64,000 nucleotides of DNA, taken from Pigmentiphaga daeguensis (GTDB lineage: Bacteria > Pseudomonadota > Gammaproteobacteria > Burkholderiales > Burkholderiaceae_B). The stretch's first letter is position 1; each line of letters starts with the position of its first letter. Positions 26,477 to 35,583 of this stretch are shown here, in pieces. Under the pieces are notes generated by a model that was not told the origin of the DNA, made no database searches, and saw only the letters and a list, made by a program, of their open reading frames with translations. The translations under genes and the position numbers were made by a program. The stretch spans positions 248,001 to 312,000 of the forward strand of contig NZ_BAAAEN010000003.1 of NCBI RefSeq assembly GCF_039523035.1, written 5' to 3'.

Positions 26477-27451
26477 TCAATCGGCCTGGATGCCCAGCCG
26501 CTTGATCAGCTCCGCCCACTTGGTCGTCTCGCCGGCCATGAACTTGCCGAAGGGCTCGGGCGACAGATAGGCCACCGACGCGCTCTCGGCCTCCAGGCGT
26601 TGGCGCATGTCCGGCTCGGCCAGGATGTCGCCGATGGCCTTGCTCAGCTTGTCGACGATGGCCGGCGGCGTGCCGGCCGGCGCCAGGATGCCCCACCAGT
26701 TGTCGCCGTCGTAGCCAGCCAGGCCCGCTTCCTGGACCGTGGGCACCTCGGGCAGCACGGGTTGGCGCTTGGAACCGCTGACGGCCAGCGGCCGCAGGCG
26801 GTTGGCCTTGACGTGCGGCAGGGCCTGCAGCACGGTGCCGACGGACACCTGGGCATGGCCCGCGGCAACGTCGGTCAGGGCGGCGCCGGCGCCCTTGTAG
26901 GGCACGTGCGTCATCGAGATGCCGGCCCGGATCTCGAACAGTTCGCTGACCAGGTGCTGCGAGCTGCCCACGCCGGACGACACGTAGTTGAGCTTGCCGG
27001 GATTGGCCTTGGCGTAGGCGATTAGGTCCGACAGCGTCTTCACGGGCAGGCCCGGATAGACCGAGATCAACAGCGGCGCGGTCGCCAGCCGGGCAACGGG
27101 CGAGAAGTCCTTGGCCGGATCGTAGGGCAGCTTCTTGTACAGCGTCGAATTCGCCGTGTGCGGCGTCGAGATCAGCAACAGCGTATAGCCGTCCGGACGG
27201 GACTTGGCCACCACTTCGGTGCCGATGGTGCCGCCCGCTCCGCCCCGGTTGTCGACGATGAACGGCTGCCCCAGGCGCTTGGTCAGCTCCTCGCCGATCA
27301 GGCGGCCGACGATGTCATTGCTGCCACCGGGCGCGAACGGGATCACGATGCGCACCGGCCGGGCGGGGTAGTCCTCGGCGCGCGCGGCGCCCAGCGTGGA
27401 AGCCAGCGCCAGGGCAACGGCCGGGACCAGGAATTTGCGGGACATCTGCAT
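26477..27451 (-). CDS. Bug-family tripartite tricarboxylate transporter substrate-binding protein
   Basis: A 324-residue exported receptor. GAGGAG five bases before ATG 27451 supports this start over an internal Met two codons later. The signal peptide ends at GAARA-E; the mature part begins DYPARPVRIVIPFAPGGSND, with NRGGAGGTIG and PDGYTLL. It is the first gene of a minus-strand operon with the barrel protein and the enolase-superfamily enzyme and is divergent from a LysR gene 133 bases away, the likely regulator. Confidence 0.93.
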   Translation of the reverse strand: MQMSRKFLVPAVALALASTLGAARAEDYPARPVRIVIPFAPGGSNDIVGRLIGEELTKRLGQPFIVDNRGGAGGTIGTEVVAKSRPDGYTLLLISTPHTANSTLYKKLPYDPAKDFSPVARLATAPLLISVYPGLPVKTLSDLIAYAKANPGKLNYVSSGVGSSQHLVSELFEIRAGISMTHVPYKGAGAALTDVAAGHAQVSVGTVLQALPHVKANRLRPLAVSGSKRQPVLPEVPTVQEAGLAGYDGDNWWGILAPAGTPPAIVDKLSKAIGDILAEPDMRQRLEAESASVAYLSPEPFGKFMAGETTKWAELIKRLGIQAD

Positions 27452-27583
27452 GGGGTCTCCTCGTGCATGCCGCCTTGGCGGAATCCCGCTGGCGGCGTTT
27501 AGTCAAGAGGCGGCATTGTGCGCACGCGTGCCATTTTCATCAATAAAATAGCTTCTACATCTGATATCCATAAATCAAATACC

Positions 27584-28510
27584 ATGGACCTGCAGCAGCT
27601 GGAATCCTTCGTGCGCGTGGCCGAACTGGGCAGCCTGACCCGCGCCGCGCTGGTGGCGGGCGTCTCCCAGCCCACGCTCAGCCGCCACATCCGCCTGCTG
27701 GAACTCGAGCTGAAATCCCATCTGCTGGTCCGCACCGGCCGCGGCGTGGAACTGACCGAATCCGGCAAGTGCCTGCTTTCCTACGGCAACGCCATCCTGA
27801 AGCTGACACGGCAGGCCCGCGCCGACATCCAGGCGCTGCGCGAACAGCCCACCGGCAGGCTGACCGTGGGCCTGCCTCCGCGCATCGCGCATGTGCTGAC
27901 GCCGGAACTCGTCAAGCAATTCCGCCAGCGCTATCCCGAGGCATCGATTTCCGTTTCCGAGGGCCTGAGCGTCGCGCTGCGCGAGGACCTGATACTGGGC
28001 AAGATCGAGATCGCGCTGCTGTTCGATCCTCCGCCCAGCCCCCGGCTCGAATACCGCAGCCTGTATCGCGAAGACATGGTGCTGTGCGGCCGCCCCAAGC
28101 CCGCCTTTCCGCTGCCGGCGCGGCTGGCGGCACGGGAGCTGGAGCGCTATCCGGTCCTGGTGCCCAGCATTCCGAACGCCGTGCGCAACGTGATCGAGGC
28201 CGGCTGCCGGCCCCATGGCATCAAGCTGAACGTCGTGGCCGAGGTCGACGCCGTGCATACCCTGCTCAAGCTCGCGCTGAGCGGACAGGGCTATGCCATC
28301 GTGCCGCGCAGCGCGGCGCCCATCGCCAGCACGGTCGAAGGCGGCCCGTTCAGGATCTCCGCCATCGGCTCGCCCCGCATGCGCAACAACCTCGTATTGG
28401 CCACCGCCCGCGAGCGGCCGCTGTCGCAGCTCGCGCAGGGAACGGTGGAACTGCTGGCGGCACAGGACATCGGCCGCCTGCTGGACGCCGGGCGGCGCAT
28501 CAACGGATAG
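27584..28510 (+). CDS. LysR-family transcriptional regulator
   Basis: A 308-residue regulator of normal length; ATG 27584 starts the canonical MDLQQLESFVRVAELGSLTR. The helix-turn-helix is TRAALVAGVSQPTLSRHIRL, and the effector-binding domain begins near residue 90 (GRLTVGLPPRIAHVL). The shared AT-rich gap with the divergent Bug operon (27452-27583) is the expected place for a LysR box. It ends eight bases from the convergent enoyl-CoA hydratase gene. Confidence 0.93.
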   Translation: MDLQQLESFVRVAELGSLTRAALVAGVSQPTLSRHIRLLELELKSHLLVRTGRGVELTESGKCLLSYGNAILKLTRQARADIQALREQPTGRLTVGLPPRIAHVLTPELVKQFRQRYPEASISVSEGLSVALREDLILGKIEIALLFDPPPSPRLEYRSLYREDMVLCGRPKPAFPLPARLAARELERYPVLVPSIPNAVRNVIEAGCRPHGIKLNVVAEVDAVHTLLKLALSGQGYAIVPRSAAPIASTVEGGPFRISAIGSPRMRNNLVLATARERPLSQLAQGTVELLAAQDIGRLLDAGRRING

Positions 28511-28517
28511 GCATGCC

Positions 28518-29267
28518 CTAGCGGATGCGTCCCGCCCCGGGTTTGTGGGCCACCACGTCGCCGAACTCTTTCGATTCGAGTATGGCCAGCCGCGCGTCGT
28601 CGATGGCGGCGGCATGCTCGCGGGCGCGGCGCCGGCGCTCCAGCAGGATCAGTCGCTTGGTCTGCGCCACCGCCGCCGCGGAATTCGACGCGATGCGCTG
28701 CGCAAGCGCCATCGCGGCCGTGAGGCTGTCGGGCACGACCTCGTCCACCAGCCCGATGCGCAGCGCTTCCCGCGGTTCGATCAGCCGGGCCGTCAGCATC
28801 AGGTCCAGCGCGCGCGGTTCGCCCACCAGCCCCGGCAGCGTGACGGCGCTGACGCCCGAGAGCATGCCGTGCTGGACTTCGGGGAATCCCAGCTTGCCGG
28901 TCTCGGCGGCGATGCGGAAATCGGCATGGATCGCCAGGGTCAGCCCCATGCCTATGGTGAAGCCGTGCAGCGCCGCCACGACCGGCTTGTGCAGCTCCAC
29001 GCCTATGCCGGGAATCGCGTCCATCAGCGTCGGCGTGTCGACCATGGTGCCGGTCGCCTGCATCTCCTTGATGTCCGAGCCGGCGCAGAAGGCCTTCTCG
29101 CCGGCTCCGCGCAGCACCAGTACCGATACGGCGGGGTCCTGCGCCGCGTCGCGCCAGATGCGGCCCAGTTCCCGCTTCGCGGGCACGTCCAGCGCGTTCA
29201 TGCGCTCCGGGCGGTTGATGACGATCTCGTGGATGCCGCCCTCGAGCGGACGATAGTCGATACCCAT
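28518..29267 (-). CDS. Enoyl-CoA hydratase/isomerase (crotonase-family) protein
   Basis: A 249-residue protein of normal crotonase length. The oxyanion-hole motif is FCAGSDIKEM (about 62-71), a second glycine-rich stretch is GFTIGMGLTLAIHADFRIA, and FPEVQHGMLSG follows, where Glu occupies one catalytic position while the second usual Glu is replaced by the QHGML region. It acts on an unsaturated or ring acyl-CoA. It is divergent from the alcohol dehydrogenase/acyl-CoA ligase operon across a region with an IclR-type palindrome, so the three likely serve one CoA-dependent pathway. Confidence 0.9.
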   Translation of the reverse strand: MGIDYRPLEGGIHEIVINRPERMNALDVPAKRELGRIWRDAAQDPAVSVLVLRGAGEKAFCAGSDIKEMQATGTMVDTPTLMDAIPGIGVELHKPVVAALHGFTIGMGLTLAIHADFRIAAETGKLGFPEVQHGMLSGVSAVTLPGLVGEPRALDLMLTARLIEPREALRIGLVDEVVPDSLTAAMALAQRIASNSAAAVAQTKRLILLERRRRAREHAAAIDDARLAILESKEFGDVVAHKPGAGRIR

Positions 29268-29361
29268 GCAGGCCTCTTCCGTTGAATGACGCCGGCGACA
29301 CGTTGACAGGCCGGTGCCGGCTATGCAAACTATACCGCAGATGTGTAAATAGTAAACATTA

Positions 29362-29378
29362 TGTGCATATAATGCACA
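29362..29378. promoter_or_regulatory. Palindromic operator TGTGCATATAATGCACA (putative IclR site 1)
   Basis: TGTGCAT and ATGCACA flank a 3-base centre in the divergent promoter region between the hydratase and the dehydrogenase genes, 20 bases before the latter's start. It matches the palindrome at 32932-32948, beside the IclR gene, in 15 of 17 positions. The surroundings are AT-rich. The best candidate ligand is the IclR protein encoded at 33021. Confidence 0.75.
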
Positions 29379-29398
29379 AACACAGGACACACCTACTC

Positions 29399-30427
29399 AT
29401 GAAAGCCGTCATCCTTTCCGCCTTCGGCGCACCCGATACCCTGGAAATCCGCGAGGTTCCCACCCCCTCCCCCGCGGCCGGCGAAGTGCTGGTCCAGGTC
29501 AGGGCAGCCGGCATCTGTCACCACGACGTCCTGCACCGCGCCGGCAAGCTGCCGGGCGCGCGCGCCGGCGTCGTCCTGGGCCACGAGACCGCGGGCGAAG
29601 TCGTCGCGGTAGGAGACGGCGTGATCACGCATCGCGTAGGCGACCCCGTGGTCATCTACCAGCGCCAGTTTTGCGGCCTGTGCCGCAACTGCCTGCGCGG
29701 CCGGCAGGACATGTGCCGTGCCCTGGGCCTGCCGGCAGTCGATACCGTGGGCGGCTACGCCGAATATGTCTGCGTGCCCGCGCCCATGGCCATTCCCGTG
29801 CCGCGCGGCCTGCCCTGGGAGGCCGCGGCGCTGTCGTGCTGCCCGATAGGCACCAGCCTGCGCGCGCTGCGCACCCTGGCCGGCACCAGTCCCGGCGACA
29901 CGGTCCTCATCACCGGCGCCAGCGGCGGCCTGGGCATGCATCAGATCCAGATCGTGCGCGCCCTGGGTGCCCGCTCCATCGCCGTCACCTCGAGTCCGGC
30001 CAAGGCCGCGCACCTGAAATCGCTCGGAGCGGACGAGGTGATCGTGTCGCCCGACCTGAAATTCAGCGCCCAGGCCTGGCAGCTCACCGGCAAGCAGGGC
30101 GTGGACATCGCCATCGACAACCTGGGCCTGTCCCTGCCCGAGACCCTGCGCAGCATGGCCCAGGGCGGCACGGTGGTGGTGCTGGGCAACATCGACGGCC
30201 AGGCGGTGGACGTGCTGCCCGGCCTGTTGATCGGCCGGCGGATACGCGTCATGGGATCGGGCAGCGGCACGCTGGAGGACATCCGCCAGGGGCTGGCGAT
30301 GCTGGCTTGCGGCCAGATCCGCCCCGTCATTTCCGCCACCCTGCCCTTCGACGAGATCCGCCGCGCGCACGAGCTACTCGACACCAAGGCCGTGGAGGGC
30401 CGCGTGATCATGCAGGGCTGGCTATGA
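29399..30427 (+). CDS. Zinc-type medium-chain alcohol dehydrogenase
   Basis: A 342-residue MDR enzyme. Catalytic zinc ligands are Cys in AAGICHHDVLH and His in LGHETAGEV. The structural zinc lobe is reduced: QFCGLCRNCLRGRQDMC retains four Cys at about 88-99, so it is probably still metallated. The Rossmann motif is TGASGGLGMHQIQ, as in quinone-reductase/crotonyl-CoA-reductase-like MDRs. It likely oxidises an alcohol or reduces an enoyl substrate. The stop overlaps the start of the acyl-CoA ligase gene (ATGA), so they form an operon. Confidence 0.9.
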   Translation: MKAVILSAFGAPDTLEIREVPTPSPAAGEVLVQVRAAGICHHDVLHRAGKLPGARAGVVLGHETAGEVVAVGDGVITHRVGDPVVIYQRQFCGLCRNCLRGRQDMCRALGLPAVDTVGGYAEYVCVPAPMAIPVPRGLPWEAAALSCCPIGTSLRALRTLAGTSPGDTVLITGASGGLGMHQIQIVRALGARSIAVTSSPAKAAHLKSLGADEVIVSPDLKFSAQAWQLTGKQGVDIAIDNLGLSLPETLRSMAQGGTVVVLGNIDGQAVDVLPGLLIGRRIRVMGSGSGTLEDIRQGLAMLACGQIRPVISATLPFDEIRRAHELLDTKAVEGRVIMQGWL

Positions 30428-31917
30428 ACATCGGTGCCCTGCTTCAACGGTGCGCGCAGCACTGGCCCGGCCGGCCCGCGATCGTGGACGCGCGCGACGG
30501 CGGCGTCCTGGACTTCCGCGCATTCGCCGCGCGCGTGTTCGGACTGGGCCACGCGCTGCGCGCGGACGGGCTCGGCGACGGCGATCGCGTCGCCATCCTG
30601 GGGGACAACACGCCCGCCTACCTCTTGTGGGACTACGGCGCGATGTCGGCGGGACTGGTCCGCGTGCCGCTCGATCCGGCGCTCAGCGCCGATGAACAAG
30701 CCGCGCAACTGATCGACGCCCAGGCCCTCATGCTGGCCCACGGGGCCGAATATGCCGATCGCGCGCGCGAACTGGCCGCCCGCGTGCCGGGCCTGCGGCT
30801 GCGCCCGTTGGAGGCCGACGCCGGCAGCCGCGAGACCCCGGCGGCCACCCCCGCCGCCCAGGCCATGGCCTCGCTCAACTACACGGGCGGCAGTACCGGG
30901 ACGCCGAAAGCGGTGGTCATCACCCATGGCAGCCTTACCTCCGCCTTGCAGAACATCGTCATGGCCCGAGGCCAGCACCCGGGCGACGTCATGCTCAACA
31001 TGCGGCCACTGTGGCCGATCGCCGCCATCATCGTGCTGGCCCAGCTGGCCGCGGGGGGCACCGTCGTGCTGGCCGGCCGCTTCGAGCCGGCGCGCTTCCT
31101 GGAGCTGCTGGCGCACTACCGCGCCACGTCCACGTCCCTGGTCCCCACGCACCTGGTGCGGCTGCTGAAGGAAACCCGGCCCGCCGACCACGACCTGGGC
31201 GCGCTGCGCAGCATGGACGTAGGCGCCGCCGCCATTGCGCCCGATACCTTCCTGGCCGCCATCCAGGCGTTCGGACCTCGCTTCGGCATTCTGTACGGGC
31301 TGACCGAAGCCTCGTGGAGCTGCTACCAGCCGCCACAGGCGCTGGCCGATCCGGCCACCCGGGCCCAGGCCATACGCAGCGTGGGCCGTCCGCTGTTCGG
31401 CTGCGAAATCCGCATCGAAAGCGAGGGGGAAACCGCGCCGGCAGGCACCGAAGGCGAAGTGCTGATACGCGGCGCCCACGTCGCGGCGGGCTACTGGCGG
31501 CAACCGGAACTGACCGCCGGGGTCTTCCGCGACGGCTGGTTCCGCACCGGGGATCTCGGCATCCTGGATGCCTCGGGCGTGCTGCGCATCACCGGCCGCC
31601 TGAAGGAAGTGATACGCAGCGGCGGCAAGTCCATTCTGCCGGACGAGGTGGAGCGCGCGCTGTGCAGCCACCCGGCCGTGGCCGAAGCGGCCGCCGCCGG
31701 CCTGCCCGACCCCGAGTGGGGCGAGATCGTCGGCGCCGCCGTCGTGCTGCGCGCGGGCGCGGCGGCCACGGCCGAGGAACTGATGGAACACTGCCGCCGG
31801 TCGCTCTCGGGCTTCAAGAAGCCGCGCGTGATCCGCTTCGCTCCGGCCATCCCCAAGTCCCACTACGGCAAGGTGCAGCGGGCCAAGGTACGGGCCTTGC
31901 TCGCGGAGCCGGCCTGA
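30424..31917 (+). CDS. AMP-dependent acyl-CoA synthetase/ligase
   Basis: A 497-residue adenylate-forming enzyme. The P-loop motif is NYTGGSTGTPKAVV (about 157-170), YGLTEASW is the A5 core, WFRTGDLGILD the A7/A8 core and the catalytic Lys sits in PKSHYGKVQR near the C-terminus. It activates an organic acid with ATP and CoA. It is coupled to the alcohol dehydrogenase by a 4-base overlap and faces the broken Bug gene. With the hydratase and dehydrogenase it suggests import of an organic acid, CoA activation and hydration, under IclR control. Confidence 0.92.
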   Translation: MNIGALLQRCAQHWPGRPAIVDARDGGVLDFRAFAARVFGLGHALRADGLGDGDRVAILGDNTPAYLLWDYGAMSAGLVRVPLDPALSADEQAAQLIDAQALMLAHGAEYADRARELAARVPGLRLRPLEADAGSRETPAATPAAQAMASLNYTGGSTGTPKAVVITHGSLTSALQNIVMARGQHPGDVMLNMRPLWPIAAIIVLAQLAAGGTVVLAGRFEPARFLELLAHYRATSTSLVPTHLVRLLKETRPADHDLGALRSMDVGAAAIAPDTFLAAIQAFGPRFGILYGLTEASWSCYQPPQALADPATRAQAIRSVGRPLFGCEIRIESEGETAPAGTEGEVLIRGAHVAAGYWRQPELTAGVFRDGWFRTGDLGILDASGVLRITGRLKEVIRSGGKSILPDEVERALCSHPAVAEAAAAGLPDPEWGEIVGAAVVLRAGAAATAEELMEHCRRSLSGFKKPRVIRFAPAIPKSHYGKVQRAKVRALLAEPA

Positions 31918-31932
31918 GAGCCGGACTTCCCG

Positions 31933-32903
31933 TCACTGCTCGGCGATGTTGGCCAGCTTCACGATCTCGCGCGACTTGGCCGTTTCCTGGTCGATGAAGG
32001 CCCGGAAGCGGGCGCCCGACACGCCCGAAGGCTCGAGCCCCTGGCGCTCGAACCAGGCGCGCGTGTCGGGCTCCGCCACGAAGCGCTTGACGGCGGCCTC
32101 CAGCTTGTCCACCACCGAGGCCGGCAATCCCGCCGGCCCCCACAAGCCATACCAGGTCGAGAAGTTGACCTCGGGATAGCCCGCTTCGGCGAACGTCGGC
32201 ACGTCGGGAGCCAGCGCGCTGCGCTTGCTCCCCGTGATGGCCAGCGCCTTGAGCTTGCCGGCCTTGACCGGCGGCAGCGACGACAGCAGCGGATCGATCA
32301 TGCCGCTGACCTGGCCGCCCATCAGGTCGACCAGCGCCGGCCCGGTGCCCTTGTAGAGCACGGTGGGCACGGCCAGCCGGCCCGGTACTTGAAGGACTCC
32401 ACCGCCAGGTGGCCCGCCGCGCCGAAACCGCCTACCGCGAAGCTGAACCGGTCGGGCGTTGCCTTGACCTTGGCCACGAAATCCTGGACCGATTCGGCCG
32501 GCGCGGACGCGGGCGTGACGAACAGCAGCGGTCCGGACGCGACCAGCGCCAGATGCGTCAGGTCCCTGGCCGGATCGAAAGGCGGCTTGTCCTTCATGAT
32601 CAGCGGATTGACGACCAGGGTCGAAGCCGTGAACAGCAGCGTGTAGCCGTCGGCCGGTGCCCTGACCACCGCCTCGGCGCCGATGTTGCCCGAGGCGCCG
32701 GCGCGGTTCTCGACCACCACCTTCTGCGAGAACTGTTCGGACAGCCGGAGCGCCAGCGTACGCGCGACCGCGTCCACCGCGCCGCCGGCCGCGAAGGGCA
32801 CGACCAGCCTGACCGGCCGGGAGGGATATCCATCCGCCGCGGCGGCGGAGGCCGTAGCCAGCAGGAGAAACGACGCAAACCAGGAAACACGCAGGGACGA
32901 CAT
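31933..32903 (-). pseudogene. Bug-family receptor gene with a single-base frameshift
   Basis: Translation from ATG 32903 gives a normal Bug N-terminus: signal peptide ending ASAAAAD, GYPSRPVRLVVPFAAGG, NRAGASGNIG and ADGYTLLF, as far as SFKYRAG. The rest of the fold (VPTVLYKGTGPALVDLMGGQ on to IVKLANIAEQ) lies in another frame. The switch falls at about 32374-32380; one extra base there would restore about 323 residues, so a single base seems lost from a GC-rich run. This is a recent pseudogene or a sequencing error. It is divergent from the IclR gene and carries the palindrome at 32929 in its promoter. Confidence 0.85.
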
Positions 32904-32928
32904 GGCGACAACCTCTCATGACCGTTGG

Positions 32929-32967
32929 TTATGTGCATATTACGCACATAAAGCTTGTAATACGCAC
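32929..32967. promoter_or_regulatory. Palindromic operator TTATGTGC-N7-GCACATAA (putative IclR site 2) plus half-site
   Basis: A perfect 8-base inverted repeat at 32929-32951, in the divergent region between the broken Bug gene and the IclR gene. The inner 17 bases match site 1 at 29362 in 15 positions. TACGCAC recurs at 32961-32967, 20 bases (two helical turns) from its copy in the palindrome, as an extra half-site. IclR proteins commonly bind their own promoter region in this way. Confidence 0.75.
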
Positions 32968-33020
32968 TTGGAGATTAGCGATACCATGTCGCGACGTCAA
33001 CGATTCCCGCGACCTTTTCC

Positions 33021-33791
33021 ATGCCCCGCCCGTCCATCCCTTCCGCAGCTCCGCCCGGCAATCGGGTGCAGGTCATCGACCGGGCCATGCTCCTGCTCGA
33101 CGTGCTGATGCGGATGCCGCGAGGCGCGACGGCGCTCGAACTGGCACAGGCGACGGAACTGGACCGCACCACGGTCCATCGCGTGCTCCGCACCCTGGCC
33201 TTCTGGGGCATGGTGCAGGCACGGGAAGGGGTCTATGCGCTGGGACCCAAGTGCCTGGTGCTGGGAACGGCCCAGCACGACCGGCTCGGCATACGGCGCG
33301 CCGCCCTGCCGCATGCGATCGAGCTCCAGGAAAAAGGCGTGGGCAAGCGCCGCGCGATCGTCTCCATCTCCGTGCCGGCGCTGGACGAGGTGGTCATCAT
33401 CGAACGCATCTGGGCTCCGTCGGTGCCGCTGAACATCATCACCGACATCGGTACCCATTTCCCGCTGGACGCCAGCGTGAGCGGGCGCGCCATCCTGGCC
33501 GCGTGGCCGCGCGAACAGGGCATCGCGCACGTGGGCGAGGAACGCTACGCGGCCGTCTCGGAACGGCTGGAAGCGATACGCGCGGCCCGGGGCCTGTCGT
33601 TCGGCCTGAGCGAGATGCGGCCGGGGGTGGGCACGCTCGCCTGCCCGGTGTTCGGCCGTGGCGGCGAAGCCGTGGCCGCGCTGATCGTGGCCGGGCTGGC
33701 GCTGGAAGAAGAACTGGATCCGGAAGCCCCGCTGGCCCAGCACGCGCTGCGCAGCGCGGCCAGCATCTCGGCCGTGCTGCGCGCGAGCTGA
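33021..33791 (+). CDS. IclR-family transcriptional regulator
   Basis: A 256-residue regulator with a winged-helix N-terminal domain (about 15-75, including TALELAQATELDRTTVHRVL) and the larger effector-binding domain (about 85-250) with HFPLDASVSGRAILA. IclR proteins bind small carboxylates and control nearby catabolic operons. Matching palindromes beside its own gene and beside the hydratase/dehydrogenase promoters suggest it governs the Bug gene and the CoA pathway at 28.5-31.9 kb. Confidence 0.92.
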   Translation: MPRPSIPSAAPPGNRVQVIDRAMLLLDVLMRMPRGATALELAQATELDRTTVHRVLRTLAFWGMVQAREGVYALGPKCLVLGTAQHDRLGIRRAALPHAIELQEKGVGKRRAIVSISVPALDEVVIIERIWAPSVPLNIITDIGTHFPLDASVSGRAILAAWPREQGIAHVGEERYAAVSERLEAIRAARGLSFGLSEMRPGVGTLACPVFGRGGEAVAALIVAGLALEEELDPEAPLAQHALRSAASISAVLRAS

Positions 33792-33846
33792 CCGCGCACC
33801 GTCCTGCCGGGAAAGCCCCTCCTTTTCGGGTTAGTATTTCGGGCTC

Positions 33847-34599
33847 ATGACCGTACTGACCTTTCTGCTATTCCTCGCCTGCGTGGGCCTGTCGGCCTAC
33901 TGCCAGAACCTCACCGGCTTTGCCTTCGCCCTGCTGCTGCTTGGCATGGTCGGCGCCTTCGGCCTCATGCCCATTCCCGAGGCGGCCAACGTCGCCAGCG
34001 TCCTGAGCCTGGCCAACGCCTGGGCCTACTGGCGCTACAACCGGGTCACCTTCGACTGGACGCTGCTGCGGCCCATATTGACCAGCAGTCTCCTGGGCGT
34101 GCTGGGCGGCGTCGCGCTGCTGGCCTGGCTCAGCACGAATGCGGTGACGACGCTGCGGCTGCTGCTGGGGGTGGCCATCATCGGCTGTTCCGTCCTGCTA
34201 CTGGTGCAGAGGGCGCCCCGCGCCCAGCCGTCGGGCAAGCCGGCGCTGTGGTTCTTCGGCGTGCTGTCGGGCCTGCTCGGCGGGCTCTTCTCCACGTCGG
34301 GACCGCCCATGGTCTATCACCTGTACCGGCAGCCCCTGGATCGCAACCTGGTGCGCGAATGCCTGTTCATGATGTTCGCCGCCAGCGCCGCCCTGCGCCT
34401 GGTACTGGTGGCCGCCAGCGGCCATTTCGAATGGAGCTCGCTGCTGCTGGGCGTCTGCGCCGTTCCCGTCGTCGCGGGCGTGTCGTGGTGGCAGGCCCGC
34501 CATCCGCCTCCTATTTCCCGGCGCGCCATCGAATGGCTGGTCTGCGGGCTGCTCATGCTGGCGGGCGCCAGCCTGATATGGGCCAGCCTGGGCGGTTGA
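33847..34599 (+). CDS. TauE/SafE-family sulfite/anion exporter-like membrane protein
   Basis: A 250-residue protein with about eight hydrophobic segments and the duplicated TauE/SafE layout, including GVLSGLLGGLFSTSGPPMVYHL at about 138-160, here a strongly conserved glycine-rich region (GLLGGLFSTSGPPM). Members move sulfite, sulfoacetate or other organic anions. The substrate is not evident. A hairpin GGCGGTT-GA-AACCGCC spans its stop codon (34591-34606) and may end transcription before the FeeM-like gene. Confidence 0.85.
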   Translation: MTVLTFLLFLACVGLSAYCQNLTGFAFALLLLGMVGAFGLMPIPEAANVASVLSLANAWAYWRYNRVTFDWTLLRPILTSSLLGVLGGVALLAWLSTNAVTTLRLLLGVAIIGCSVLLLVQRAPRAQPSGKPALWFFGVLSGLLGGLFSTSGPPMVYHLYRQPLDRNLVRECLFMMFAASAALRLVLVAASGHFEWSSLLLGVCAVPVVAGVSWWQARHPPPISRRAIEWLVCGLLMLAGASLIWASLGG

Positions 34600-34608
34600 A
34601 ACCGCCCA

Positions 34609-34670
34609 TTGTGCAACGCACAACAAAAATCGGGCCTTAACCCCCTTTTTCCCCTCAGTTGTAAGCAACT
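34609..34670. promoter_or_regulatory. Two palindromes in the leader of the FeeM-like gene
   Basis: TTGTGC-AAC-GCACAA (34609-34623) and AGTTG-TAAG-CAACT (34657-34670) lie in the 153-base gap between the exporter and the N-acyl synthase gene. One may be an operator; the first resembles the IclR-type half-site GTGC/GCAC but with a shorter centre, so it is unlikely to be the same protein's site. A T-rich tract (CCTTTTT) between them could also make the first hairpin a weak terminator. Confidence 0.4.
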
Positions 34671-34752
34671 TCCCGTCCAGACGTGCGAATCTGGTGTCAC
34701 CGCTGCGATATCCGCAACGGCCATACCGTCCCACTCTTACAAGGAAGTCCAA

Positions 34753-35505
34753 ATGTCTTACGACAACACTTTGTCCACCCGGTCCGGCCTGCTGCTGCCG
34801 CTTTCCGAGCAAACCCCGGAGAACCTGCCCTTCACCGTCCGCATCGCGCGGGACGGCGAGGCGATGGAAAAAGCCATCACCATGCGCCAGTCGGCCTATG
34901 GCCGCCACGTGCCGGAAATCGCCCGCAACCTGGGCGAGCCGGAACTGCACGACACCGATCCCGGCTCGGTCGTGCTGCTGGCCGAATCCAAGTTCGATGG
35001 CGCGCCGCTGGGCACCATGCGCGTCCAGACCAACATGTGCGGCCCGCTGTGGCTGGAACAGTCGGTCACGCTGCCCGATTGGCTCTCGGGCTATGCGCTG
35101 GCCGAGGCCACCCGGCTGGGCGTGGCCAGCGAACGCATGGGCCGCGTGGCGAAAACCGCCCTTTTCAAGGCCTATTTCCTCTTTTGCGTGCAGGCTGGCA
35201 TAGACTGGATGGTCATTGCCGGACGGTCCCCGCTCGACCGCCAGTACGAGGCGCTGATGTTCCGCGAAGTGTTCCCCGGCCAAGGTTTCATGCCGATGCG
35301 GCACGCCGGCAACATTCCCCACCGCGTGCTGGCCTTCGAGATCGCGACGGCGGAAAAGCGGTGGCGCGAGGGCAGCCATCCTTTGTATCAGTTTGTGTTC
35401 AAGACCCATCATCCGGACATTCGCATCGATGGGAATTTGATTAACATTGACGCGCTGCGCAGCGCTTCGCGGGAACGGGAAGAACTCCTCCAACCGCAGG
35501 CCTGA
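34753..35505 (+). CDS. N-acyl amino acid synthase, FeeM-like GNAT-fold protein
   Basis: A 250-residue cytoplasmic protein; ATG 34753 has AAGGAAG upstream. It resembles FeeM-type N-acyl amino acid synthases, which share the fold of AHL autoinducer synthases and join a fatty acyl chain (from acyl-ACP) to an amino acid such as tyrosine. Visible landmarks are YGRHVPEIA near 50, AEATRLGVA at about 115, LFKAYFLFCVQAGIDWMVI and the C-terminal HHPDIRIDGN. The family assignment rests on overall pattern, not a single diagnostic motif. It is followed 78 bases later by a membrane GGDEF/EAL gene, suggesting lipid-signal production tied to c-di-GMP. Confidence 0.75.
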   Translation: MSYDNTLSTRSGLLLPLSEQTPENLPFTVRIARDGEAMEKAITMRQSAYGRHVPEIARNLGEPELHDTDPGSVVLLAESKFDGAPLGTMRVQTNMCGPLWLEQSVTLPDWLSGYALAEATRLGVASERMGRVAKTALFKAYFLFCVQAGIDWMVIAGRSPLDRQYEALMFREVFPGQGFMPMRHAGNIPHRVLAFEIATAEKRWREGSHPLYQFVFKTHHPDIRIDGNLINIDALRSASREREELLQPQA

Positions 35506-35583
35506 TACGGCACGATCAGCGGCCCATCCGGGGGGGCGGGCCGCCCGCGGACCGACAAGCCCCCCCTCCTTCACAAGGCGAAC

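Noticed and set aside
34609..34623. TTGTGC-AAC-GCACAA as a third IclR site
   Set aside because: The central spacing is 3 bases against 7 between the same GTGC/GCAC arms at 32929, and the arms' flanks differ, so binding by the same dimer is doubtful.
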